A program made the position numbers and the translations under genes. The notes below the pieces were generated by a model. It was not told where the DNA came from. It ran no database searches and worked only from the letters and a program-made list of their open reading frames with translations. Below, in pieces: positions 14,485-25,860 of a stretch of DNA of 64,000 bases; position 1 is the first letter of the stretch; each line of letters starts with the position of its first letter. Source of the DNA: Anthonomus grandis grandis (taxonomy: Eukaryota; Arthropoda; Insecta; Coleoptera; Curculionidae); assembly GCF_022605725.1 (NCBI RefSeq), contig NC_065549.1, forward strand, positions 124,001-188,000, given 5' to 3'.

Positions 14485-15216
14485 ATGCCATATCTCGGCT
14501 ATCGTAAAAGCTACGATCTTGCGGATGGTCTCGTTGGATTCAAAATGACGAAACTAAGACAAAACCGTTGGAATTTTCCCGATAGCTCTTATAGGAGCCG
14601 AGATATCGACCTTCAAAATTTGGGTTTTTTCATTTTTCGGGTATACCCCCCCGTATCGAATTTTTTCACCAAAAATTGATTTTTTTCGAAATCAAACTAA
14701 GTATACCAGCGTCTTATTTGGGTCACCTAGATTACGAAAACACCGGGTTATAACAGAATCCGAGCAGAACTAAGGGAATGAGAGCACTTTGAAAATCCGG
14801 AAAAAGTCGTTTTCGACGTCCGTTTTTGAGGCCAAAAATGGGCATCAAAAATGCCATATCTCGGCTATCGTAAAAGCTACGATCTTGCGGATGGTCTCGT
14901 TGGATTCAAAATGACGAAACTAAGACAAAACCGTTGGAATTTTCCCGATAGCTCTTTTAGGAGCCGAGATATCGACCTTCAAAGTTTGAGTTTTTTCATT
15001 TTTCGGGTATACCCCCCCGTATCGAATTTTTTCACCAAAAATTAATTTTTTTCGAAATCAAACTAAGTATACCAGCGTCTTATTTGGGTCACCTAGATTA
15101 CGAAAACACCGGGTTATAACAGAATCCGAGCAGAACTAAGGGAATGAGAGCACTTTGAAAATCCGGAAAAAGTCGTTTTCGACGTCCGTTTTTGAGGCCA
15201 AAAATGGGCATCAAAA

Positions 15217-18200
15217 ATGCCATATCTCGGCTATCGTAAAAGCTACGATCTTGCGGATGGTCTCGTTGGATTCAAAATGACGAAACTAAGACAAAACCGT
15301 TGGAATTTTCCCGACAGCTCTTTTAGGAGCCGAGATATCGACCTTCAAAGTTTGGGTTTTTTTATTTTTCGGGTATACCCCCCCGTATCGAATTTTTTCA
15401 CCAAAAATTAATTTTTTTCGAAATCAAACTAAGTATACCAGCGACTTATTTGGGTCACCTAGATTACGAAAACACCGGGTTATAACAGAATCCGAGCAGA
15501 ACTAAGGGAATGAGAGCACTTTGAAAATCCGGAAAAAGTCGTTTTCGACGTCCGTTTTTGAGGCCAAAAATGGGCATCAAAAATGCCATATCTCGGCTAT
15601 CGTAAAAGCTACGATCTTGCGGATGGTCTCGTTGGATTCAAAATGACGAAACTAAGATAAAACCGTTGGAGTTTTCCCGATAGCTCTTATAGGAGCCGAG
15701 ATATCGACCTTCAAAGTTTGAGTTTTTTCATTTTTCGGGTATACCCCCCCGTATCGAATTTTTTCACCAAAAATTGATTTTTTTCGAAATCAAACTAAGT
15801 ATACCAGCGTCTTATTTGGGTCACCTAGATTACGAAAACACCGGGTTATAACCGAATCCGAGCAGAACTAAGGGAATGAGAGCACTTTGAAAATTCGGAA
15901 AAAGTCGTTTTCGACGTCCGTTTTTAAGGCCAAAAATGGGCATCAAAAATGCCATATCTCGGCTATCGTATAAGCTACGATCTTGCGGATGGTCTCGTTG
16001 GATTCAAAATGACGAAACTCAGATAAAACCGTTGGAATTTTCCCGATAGCTCTTATAGGAGCCGAGATATCGACCTTCAAAGTTTGAGTTTTTTCATTTT
16101 TCGGGTATACCCCCCCGTATCAAATTTTTTCACCAAAAATTGATTTTTTTCGAAATCAAACTAAGTATACCAGCGTCTTATTTGGGTCACCTAGATTACG
16201 AAAACACCGGGTTATAACCGAATCCGAGCAGAACTAAGGGAATGAGAGCACTTTGAAAATCCGGAAAAAGTCGTTTTCGACGTCCGTTTTTGAGGCCAAA
16301 AATGGGCATCAAAAATGCCATATCTCGGCTATCGTAAAAGCTACGATCTTGCGGATGGTCTCGTTGGATTCAAAATGACGAAACTCAGATAAAACCGTTG
16401 GAATTTTCCCGATAGCTCTTATAGGAGCCGAGATATCGACCTTCAAAGTTTGAGTTTTTTCATTTTTCGGGTATACCCCCCCGTATCGAATTTTTTCACC
16501 AAAAATTGATTTTTTTCGAAATCAAACTAAGTATACCAGCGTCTTATTTGGGTCACCTAGATTACGAAAACACCGGGTTATAACCGAATCCGAGCAGAAC
16601 TAAGGGAATGAGAGCACTTTGAAAATTCGGAAAAAGTCGTTTTCGACGTCCGTTTTTAAGGCCAAAAATGGGCATCAAAAATGCCATATCTCGGCTATCG
16701 TATAAGCTACGATCTTGCGGATGGTCTCGTTGGATTCAAAATGACGAAACTCAGATAAAACCGTTGGAATTTTCCCGATAGCTCTTATAGGAGCCGAGAT
16801 ATCGACCTTCAAAGTTTGAGTTTTTTCATTTTTCGGGTATACCCCCCCGTATCAAATTTTTTCACCAAAAATTGATTTTTTTCGAAATCAAACTAAGTAT
16901 ACCAGCGTCTTATTTGGGTCACCTAGATTACGAAAACACCGGGTTATAACCGAATCCGAGCAGAACTAAGGGAATGAGAGCACTTTGACAATCCGGAAAA
17001 AGTCGTTTTCGACGTCCGTTTTTGAGGCCAAAAATGGGCATCAAAAATGCCATATCTCGGCTATCGTAAAAGCTACGATCTTGCGGATGGTCTCGTTGGA
17101 TTCAAAATGACGAAACTCAGATAAAACCGTTGGAATTTTCCCGATAGCTCTTATAGGAGCCGAGATATCGACCTTCAAAGTTTGAGTTTTTTCATTTTTC
17201 GGGTATACCCCCCCGTATCAAATTTTTTCACCAAAAATTGATTTTTTTCGAAATCAAACTAAGTATACCAGCGTCTTATTTGGGTCACCTAGATTACGAA
17301 AACACCGGGTTATAACCGAATCCGAGCAGAACTAAGGGAATGAGAGCACTTTGAAAATTCGGAAAAAGTCGTTTTCGACGTCCGTTTTTAAGGCCAAAAA
17401 TGGGCATCAAAAATGCCATATCTCGGCTATCGTATAAGCTACGATCTTGCGGATGGTCTCGTTGGATTCAAAATGACGAAACTCAGATAAAACCGTTGGA
17501 ATTTTCCCGATAGCTCTTATAGGAGCCGAGATATCGACCTTCAAAGTTTGGGTTTTTTCATTTTTCGGGTATACCCCCCCGTATCTAATTTTTTCACCAA
17601 AAATTGATTTTTTTCGAAATCAAACTAAGTATACCAGCGTCTTAATTGGGTCACCTAGATTACGAAAACACCGGGTTATAACAGAATCCGAGCAGAACTA
17701 AGGGAATGAGAGCACTTTGAAAATCCAGAAAAAGTCGTTTTCGACGTCCGTTTTTGAGGCCAAAAATGGGCATCAAAAATGCCATATCTCGGCTATCGTA
17801 AAAGCTACGATCTTGCGGATGGTCTCGTTGGATTCAAAATGACGAAACTCAGATAAAACCGTTGGAATTTTCCCGATAGCTCTTATAGGAGCCGAGATAT
17901 CGACCTTCAAAGTTTGAGTTTTTTCATTTTTCGGGTATACCCCCCCGTATCAAATTTTTTCACCAAAAATTGATTTTTTTCGAAATCAAACTAAGTATAC
18001 CAGCGTCTTATTTGGGTCACCTAGATTACGAAAACACCGGGTTATAACCGAATCCGAGCAGAACTAAGGGAATGAGAGCACTTTGAAAATCCGGAAAAAG
18101 TCGTTTTCGACGTCCGTTTTTGAGGCCAAAAATGGGCATCAAAAATGCCATATCTCGGCTATCGTAAAAGCTACGATCTTGCGGATGGTCTCGTTGGATT

Positions 18201-19231
18201 CAAAATGACGAAACTCAGATAAAACCGTTGGAATTTTCCCGATAGCTCTTATAGGAGCCGAGATATCGACCTTCAAAATTTGGGTTTTTTCATTTTTCGG
18301 GTATACCCCCCCGTATCGAATTTTTTCACCAAAAATTGATTTTTTTCGAAATCAAACTAAGTATACCAGCGTCTTAAATGGGTCACCTAGATTACGAAAA
18401 CACCGGGTTATAACAGAATCCGAGCAGAACTAAGGGAATGAGAGCACTTTGAAAATCCGGAAAAAGTCGTTTTCGACGTCCGTTTTTGAGGCCAAAAATG
18501 GGCATCAAAAATGCCATATCTCGGCTATCGTTAAAGCTACGATCTTGCGGATGGTCTCGTTGGATTCAAAATGACGAAACTAAGACAAAACCGTTGGAAT
18601 TTTCCCGATAGCTCTTTTAGGAGCCGAGATATCGACCTTCAAAGTTTGGGTTTTTTCATTTTTCGGGTATACCCCCCCGTATCGAATTTTTTCACCAAAA
18701 ATTAATTTTTTTCGAAATCAAACTAAGTATACCAGCGTCTTATTTGGGTCACCTAGATTACGAAAACACCGGGTTATAACAGAATCCGAGCAGAACTAAG
18801 GGAATGAGAGCACTTTGAAAATCCGGAAAAAGTCGTTTTCGACGTCCGTTTTTGAGGCCAAAAATGGGCATCAAAAATGCCATATCTCGGCTATCGTAAA
18901 AGCTACGATTTTGCGGATGGTCTCGTTGGATTCAAAATGACGAAACCGTTGGAATTTTCCCGATAGCTCTTATAGGAGCCGAGATATCGACCTTCAAAGT
19001 TTGAGTTTTTTCATTTTTCGGGTATACCCCCCCGTATCAAATTTTTTCACCAAAAATTGATTTTTTTCGAAATCAAACTAAGTATACCAGCGTCTTATTT
19101 GGGTCACCTAGATTACGAAAACACCGGGTTATAACCGAATCCGAGCAGAACTAAGGGAATGAGAGCACTTTGAAAATCCGGAAAAAGTCGTTTTCGACGT
19201 CCGTTTTTGAGGCCAAAAATGGGCATCAAAA
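15217..19231 (+). repeat. Duplicated mosaic segment of the satellite array
   Basis: Private variants let this stretch be matched to upstream units in pieces. Unit 15217 (CCCGACAGCTC) matches 6443, offset 8774. Units 15583-17413 match 8639-10469, offset 6944, sharing the attcgg/tataag series and GTATCTAATT. Units 17779 and 18145 match 7907 and 8273, offset 9872, sharing AAATCCAGAAAAAG then AAAATTTGGG. Units 18511 and 18877 match 10835 and 11201, offset 7676, sharing CGTTAAAG and the 11-bp deletion. Each offset is a whole number of monomers after allowing for the known indels. This is the signature expected of repeated unequal exchange or gene conversion. Confidence 0.8.
18877..19231 (+). repeat. 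Second 355-bp deleted satellite unit, chimeric
   Basis: The left part is identical in diagnostic sites to 11201-11278 (GATTTTGCGG plus the 11-bp deletion). Right after the deletion it carries CTCTTATAGG, GAGTTTTTTC and GTATCAAATT, whereas 11201 continues with CTCTTTTAGG, GGGTTTTTTC and GTATCGAATT. The switch lies between about 18957 and 18971, so this unit records an exchange breakpoint. Confidence 0.8.
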
Positions 19232-19597
19232 ATGCCATATCTCGGCTATCGTAAAAGCTACGATCTTGCGGATGGTCTCGTTGGATTCAAAATGACGAAA
19301 CTCAGATAAAACCGTTGGAATTTTCCTGATAGCTCTTATAGGAGCCGAGATATCGACCTTCAAAATTTGGGTTTTTTCATTTTTCGGGTATACCCCCCCG
19401 TATCGAATTTTTTCACCAAAAATTGATTTTTTTCGAAATCAAACTAAGTATACCAGCGTCTTAAATGGGTCACCTAGATTACGAAAACACCGGGTTATAA
19501 CAGAATCCGAGCAGAACTAAGGGAATGAGAGCACTTTGAAAATCCGGAAAAAGTCGTTTTCGACGTCCGTTTTTGAGGCCAAAAATGGGCATCAAAA

Positions 19598-22500
19598 ATG
19601 CCATATCTTGGGTATCGTAAAAGCTACGATCTTGCGGATGGTCTCGTTGGATTCAAAATGACGAAACTAAGACAAAACCGTTGGAATTTTCCCGATAGCT
19701 CTTTTAGGAGCCGAGATATCGACCTTCAAAGTTTGGGTTTTTTCATTTTTCGGGTATACCCCCCCGTATCGAATTTTTTCACCAAAAATTGATTTTTTTC
19801 GAAATCAAACTAAGTATACCAGCGTCTTATTTGAGTCACCTAGATTACGAAAACACCGGGTTATAACAGAATCCGAGCAGAACTAAGGGAATGAGAGCAC
19901 TTTGAAAATCCGGAAAAAGTCGTTTTCGACGTCCGTTTTTGAGGCCAAAAATGGGCATCAAAAATGCCATATCTCGGCTATCGTAAAAGCTACGATCTTG
20001 CGGGTGGTCTCGTTGGATTCAAAATGACGAAACTAAGACAAAACCGTTGGAATTTTCCCGATAGCTCTTTTAGGAGCCGAGATATCGACCTTCAAAGTTT
20101 GAGTTTTTTCATTTTTCGGGTATACCCCCCCGTATCGAATTTTTTCACCAAAAATTGATTTTTTTCGAAATCAAACTAAGTATACCAGCGTCTTATTTGA
20201 GTCACCTAGATTACGAAAACACCGGGTTATAACAGAATCCGAGCAGAACTAAGGGAATGAGAGCACTTTGAAAATCCGGAAAAAGTCGTTTTCGACGTCC
20301 GTTTTTGAGGCCAAAAATGGGCATCAAAAATGCCATATCTCGGCTATCGTAAAAGCTACGATCTTGCGGGTGGTCTCGTTGGATTCAAAATGACGAAACT
20401 AAGACAAAACCGTTGGAATTTTCCCGATAGCTCTTTTAGGAGCCGAGATATCGACCTTCAAAGTTTGAGTTTTTTCATTTTTCGGGTATACCCCCCCGTA
20501 TCGAATTTTTTCACCAAAAATTGATTTTTTTCGAAATCAAACTAAGTATACCAGCGTCTTATTTGAGTCACCTAGATTACGAAAACACCGGGTTATAACA
20601 GAATCCGAGCAGAACTAAGGGAATGAGAGCACTTTGAAAATCCGGAAAAAGTCGTTTTCGACGTCCGTTTTTGAGGCCAAAAATGGGCATCAAAAATGCC
20701 ATATCTTGGGTATCGTAAAAGCTACGATCTTGCGGATGGTCTCGTTGGATTCAAAATGACGAAACTAAGACAAAACCGTTGGAATTTTCCCGATAGCTCT
20801 TTTAGGAGCCGAGATATCGACCTTCAAAGTTTGGGTTTTTTCATTTTTCGGGTATACCCCCCCGTATCAAATTTTTTCACCAAAAATTGATTTTTTTCGA
20901 AATCAAACTAAGTATACCAGCGTCTTATTTGAGTCACCTAGATTACGAAAACACCGGGTTATAACAGAATCCGAGCAGAACTAAGGGAATGAGAGCACTT
21001 TGAAAATCCGGAAAAAGTCGTTTTCGACGTCCGTTTTTGAGGCCAAAAATGGGCATCAAAAATGCCATATCTCGGCTATCGTAAAAGGTACGATCTTGCG
21101 GTTGGTCTCGTTGGATTCAAAATGACGAAACTAAGACAAAACCGTTGGAATTTTCCCGATAGCTCTTATAGGAGCCGAGATATCGACCTTCAAAGTTTGA
21201 GTTTTTTCATTTTTCGGGTATACCCCCCCGTATCGAATTTTTTCACCAAAAATTGATTTTTTTCGAAATCAAACTAAGTATACCAGCGTCTTATTTGAGT
21301 CACCTAGATTACGAAAACACCGGGTTATAACAGAATCCGAGCAGAACTAAGGGAATGAGAGCACTTTGAAAATCCGGAAAAAGTCGTTTTCGACGTCCGT
21401 TTTTGAGGCCAAAAATGGGCATCAAAAATGCCATATCTCGGCTATCGTAAAAGCTACGATCTTGCGGGTGGTCTCGTTGGATTCAAAATGACGAAACTAA
21501 GACAAAACCGTTGGAATTTTCCCGATAGCTCTTTTAGGAGCCGAGATATCGACCTTCAAAGTTTGAGTTTTTTCATTTTTCGGGTATACCCCCCCGTATC
21601 GAATTTTTTCACCAAAAATTGATTTTTTTCGAAATCAAACTAAGTATACCAGCGTCTTATTTGAGTCACCTAGATTACGAAAACACCGGGTTATAACAGA
21701 ATCCGAGCAGAACTAAGGGAATGAGAGCACTTTGAAAATCCGGAAAAAGTCGTTTTCGACGTCCGTTTTTGAGGCCAAAAATGGGCATCAAAAATGCCAT
21801 ATCTTGGGTATCGTAAAAGCTACGATCTTGCGGATGGTCTCGTTGGATTCAAAATGACGAAACTAAGACAAAACCGTTGGAATTTTCCCGATAGCTCTTT
21901 TAGGAGCCGAGATATCGACCTTCAAAGTTTGGGTTTTTTCATTTTTCGGGTATACCCCCCCGTATCGAATTTTTTCACCAAAAATTGATTTTTTTCGAAA
22001 TCAAACTAAGTATACCAGCGTCTTATTTGAGTCACCTAGATTACGAAAACACCGGGTTATAACAGAATCCGAGCAGAACTAAGGGAATGAGAGCACTTTG
22101 AAAATCCGGAAAAAGTCGTTTTCGACGTCCGTTTTTGAGGCCAAAAATGGGCATCAAAAATGCCATATCTCGGCTATCGTAAAAGCTACGATCTTGCGGG
22201 TGGTCTCGTTGGATTCAAAATGACGAAACTAAGACAAAACCGTTGGAATTTTCCCGATAGCTCTTTTAGGAGCCGAGATATCGACCTTCAAAGTTTGAGT
22301 TTTTTCATTTTTCGGGTATACCCCCCCGTATCGAATTTTTTCACCAAAAATTGATTTTTTTCGAAATCAAACTAAGTATACCAGCGTCTTATTTGAGTCA
22401 CCTAGATTACGAAAACACCGGGTTATAACAGAATCCGAGCAGAACTAAGGGAATGAGAGCACTTTGAAAATCCGGAAAAAGTCGTTTTCGACGTCCGTTT

Positions 22501-23439
22501 TTGAGGCCAAAAATGGGCATCAAAAATGCCATATCTCGGCTATCGTAAAAGCTACGATCTTGCGGGTGGTCTCGTTGGATTCAAAATGACGAAACTAAGA
22601 CAAAACCGTTGGAATTTTCCCGATAGCTCTTTTAGGAGCCGAGATATCGACCTTCAAAGTTTGAGTTTTTTTCATTTTTCGGGTATACCCCCCCGTATCG
22701 AATTTTTTCACCAAAAATTGATTTTTTTCGAAATCAAACTAAGTATACCAGCGTCTTATTTGAGTCACCTAGATTACGAAAACACCGGGTTATAACAGAA
22801 TCCGAGCAGAACTAAGGGAATGAGAGCACTTTGAAAATCCGGAAAAAGTCGTTTTCGACGTCCGTTTTTGAGGCCAAAAATGGGCATCAAAAATGCCATA
22901 TCTTGGGTATCGTAAAAGCTACGATCTTGCGGATGGTCTCGTTGGATTCAAAATGACGAAACTAAGACAAAACCGTTGGAATTTTCCCGATAGCTCTTTT
23001 AGGAGCCGAGATATCGACCTTCAAAGTTTGGGTTTTTTCATTTTTCGGGTATACCCCCCCGTATCGAATTTTTTCACCAAAAATTGATTTTTTTCGAAAT
23101 CAAACTAAGTATACCAGCGTCTTATTTGAGTCACCTAGATTACGAAAACACCGGGTTATAACAGAATCCGAGCAGAACTAAGGGAATGAGAGCACTTTGA
23201 AAATCCGGAAAAAGTCGTTTTCGACGTCCGTTTTTGAGGCCAAAAATGGGCATCAAAAATGCCATATCTCGGCTATCGTAAAAGCTACGATCTTGCGGGT
23301 GGTCTCGTTGGATTCAAAATGACGAAGCTAAGATAAAACCGTTGGACTTTTCCCGATAGCTCTTATAGGAGCCGAGATATCAGCCTTCAAAGTTTGAGTT
23401 TTTTCATTTTTCGGGTATACCCCCCCGTATCGAATTTTT
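19598..23439 (+). repeat. Satellite sub-block with trimeric higher-order period (1098 bp), second copy, to the array end
   Basis: ATATCTTGGGTATCG units start at 19598, 20696, 21794 and 22893, spaced 1098, 1098 and 1099 bp. Each is followed by two CTTGCGGGTGG-type units; the unit at 21062 has the same private GGTACGATCTTGCGGTTGG variant as 12654, and the unit at 22526 has the same extra T as 14118. Units 19964-22526 therefore correspond one-to-one with 11556-14118. The last unit, from 23259, has GACGAAGCTAAGATAAAACC and ATCAGCC, variants not shared with its neighbours, and is cut off at 23439. Confidence 0.88.
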
Positions 23440-25254
23440 GAATGACTTCCTTATAAATTAAGATAGGTGTCAAGCTATTTTTTTTAACCCAGAATTTTTC
23501 ATACTATAGTACACTTGCCCCAAATCCATCGGCAGAGTAAGCATATGGCAGTTAGTTAGGAGCCGTGAGTACACTTGCCCCATTCTCTGGAGCAAGTGTA
23601 ATCAGCCGACATGTTTTTTTTTTATTTTGGTTTATAAAAAAAACAAAAGCAGACAAAAAATAAATAAATATGACATTGATTTAACACAGAAATAAGCTCT
23701 GTGCCTACTAAAAATGAACCCGATTTCTCTTTTGGTTTTTTTGTTATGAAATATTAAATTGCCACTATCATTTTTTTGATTATATTTTACCCCACTTAAC
23801 CCTATTAGTTTTAAATATTAAATACTTTGCCTTTCAAGTAATATTTTTTTAAATAAATATTTAAACTTAGTTCAAACGGTAAAGAGTTCAAAGATTGGAT
23901 AGCATCAAACGTAAAAGACTGTTGAGAGAAAGCTGATTTTGCTCTAGATCTTTTAATTCTTTTTATTATATATTTGAGTAAAAACAACCTTTTTCAAAAA
24001 TTCTCCTTTTTTCAAAAACTTTTATGCTAATTAAACGCTAAAATAGGTATCTAATGGAATTAATTGAGAAATCTCTGAGCCAATTTTCAAATTTGTACCC
24101 TTTTTTCTGAGTTATCAACTCTAGATTCTTCACTCATTCAATACTCTCAAAAAATCTTTTTTTTTTAAATTCCTTAGAGCAAAATGAAATATATTTTCTA
24201 CAAAAAGAAAATTAGCCATAAAGTCCGACACATAGGAAAAAATTTTTAATTTAGGGGCAACTAATGAACGCTCCGTTTACACATAATTTCTTCAGCCGTA
24301 GCCGGTTTCATTTGTTTTAAAATTACGACCGTTTCCGGCGAGGTTTGTGTGAACAAATATTTATCTTTCCAAAATAATAAAAAAAAAATTGGGAACGTTC
24401 GTTTTAATTAAACATGCATTCAAAGACGATGTTCTGGACCAAAAAATAATAATTAAATTAGTAAAATCATATAAATCATTCGCGTCCCATTTAACATTTT
24501 GTTTTCACTCCCTCATCCTCTCTACCCTCTTATAAATAATCTTGTCTTTTGTTCAAATTCAGCACGTTGCCCTTTTTCTTCATTATCGCCGGAATGAATG
24601 CGATTTCAGCATTAATTAGGCAAAAGAAGATAAAAAGTTGGAGCTGCAAAGTTTGTTTCTGGAAGGGCAAAGTAAAAACGACGACGAACCGGTAGTTAAT
24701 TTTAATGGGAAGGAAGAGGTAGGTGGAAGTGTATACCGACCGACTCGGGTCCGGTTTTATGAAGTTATACTGGCCCCTTGGTTGCCGCCTTTTATCCAAC
24801 TACTGTGCTTCTTTAAAAAAGTTTCTTTTACTTATGCACTCCTAGCCCGGATTTATTGAGGTTTTTGCTTTGGTCGGCAGTAATTTATTAAATAGACTTT
24901 TGGATCTTGTAAGAACTTTCTTTAATATTTTGTATTTTGATAAAAATTTATGCTGAGTCACAAGGCTTCCGAAAACAAATTTTTCATCTACTTAAAGCTG
25001 CGTTAATACTTTATACGTATTTTTAAAACTCGAGTCAATCTACAGCTCCAGATTTCCATCTTGAATCAGAATGAATAATTGCTCTGAATTAACTTTTAAA
25101 ACCATCTCTTGCTGTAAATTTGACTTGGGTGCATTTCTTTCAAATTCTGATTTAAAGAGAAACTAATTAGCTGATCAAGTTTATTATTGATATTTTCAGA
25201 GGCACTAGTTTAAAAAAAAAAGTAAAAGTGTAATGGTACAGATTTCCTTGATAC
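23440..25254. other. AT-rich flank next to the satellite, no gene recognised
   Basis: Satellite homology stops within GTATCGAATTTTT at 23439 and AT-rich unique sequence follows. A 15-base direct repeat AGTACACTTGCCCCA sits at 23508-23522 and 23568-23582. The second copy forms an inverted pair TACACTTGC (23570-23578) and GCAAGTGTA (23592-23600). Open frames near 24530-24860 occur on both strands over the same bases and show no motif or splice context. Nothing else recognisable. Confidence 0.5.
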
Positions 25255-25263
25255 AAAAAATGC

Positions 25264-25282
25264 GCTTTTTGGCGCCCAGCAC
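25264..25282 (+). repeat. Dispersed GCTTTTTGGCGCCCAGC motif
   Basis: One of four occurrences in the window of a TTTTTGGCGCCCAAC-like word (others at 41016-41032, 43211-43226, and 50178-50196 on the reverse strand). The word resembles a tRNA-Lys-type primer-binding site of LTR retroelements, and its reverse complement TGTTGGGCGCC resembles an LTR start. At two of the sites it is the edge of a longer repeat. Here no further homology to the others is visible. Confidence 0.3.
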
Positions 25283-25860
25283 TGAGAATTTTTCTTTTTG
25301 AGGTTCAAATTTGTTTTTAATTAAATATATGCATTTTTGGCGCACGATGAAGTTTTTTCAATTTTACTTCTAAAATTTTCGTAGTAAATAACTTTTTATG
25401 CCTACCTGTGATCAAATTCAGAACTCATAACCCAAAATCCAAAAAAGGTGTAAATATGAAAATTGGCGCTAGGATTCTTTAATTAATTTTATTGTTTAAT
25501 GAAACCTAATTGAGCATTTTTTAATTAATTTAGGAAGTTTTAAAAAAATTGAGTTTCTTTGAGAAAAGCTCAATTTTCTTTAAAATCAGAACTAAGAATT
25601 CGTAACTCAAAAGTATAAAAAAATGAAAAGTGATATTTTTTTGAAAAAAGGTGATTTTTTTTTCAAATACAATGAATTTAAAAATCGACACAAAGATTTT
25701 AATTAACTATTTACGTTTTTGAGGAAGTGTTAAATATAAAAAAAAATATAATAAATAATAATTTATAATTATTACTTAATAACAATTTAATACTTTATCC
25801 AATACATTAATTTTACTTTAATACTTTATCTTATTTACCTGGATTAAATGAAATTTGAAT
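25283..25860. other. AT-rich sequence, no gene recognised
   Basis: Low-complexity AT-rich sequence with many short A and T runs. A TTTTTGGCGCACGATG word near 25336 is a further partial match to the motif at 25264. No open frame of note and no element ends. Confidence 0.4.

Larger units (their letters stand above)
1..23439 (+). repeat. Satellite DNA array, 366-bp monomer, about 64 head-to-tail copies
   Basis: The same unit repeats every 366 bp in one orientation from the first base of the window to 23439. Counting from an ATGCCATATC landmark, units begin at 219, 585, 951 and so on to 23259, giving 64 starts plus a partial unit at each edge. Spacing departs from 366 at only six places: +1 at 5504-5511 and 6237-6244 (C7 tract became C8), -11 near 11268 and near 18947, and +1 T near 14264 and near 22671. 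Units differ by a few substitutions each, so homogenisation is recent. Fixed landmarks are the TATACCCCCCCGTATCG block, the hairpin GTCGTTTTCGAC and the dyad ATATCTCGGCT/AGCCGAGATAT. There is no inversion and no inserted element. Long arrays of this kind usually sit in pericentromeric or other heterochromatin; that placement is inference. I do not recognise the family by name. Confidence 0.98.

Noticed and set aside
585..23087. A tandem multigene family of 64-residue proteins
   Set aside because: Open frames track satellite variant blocks, stops arise at one recurring site, and there is no promoter, domain or constraint.
1..23439. Regular repeats as a CRISPR-like array
   Set aside because: The whole 366-bp unit repeats without unique spacers, there are no cas genes, and the context is eukaryotic. 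It is satellite DNA.
24530..24859. Overlapping open frames on both strands
   Set aside because: Opposite-strand frames over the same bases, no motif, no splice or start context.
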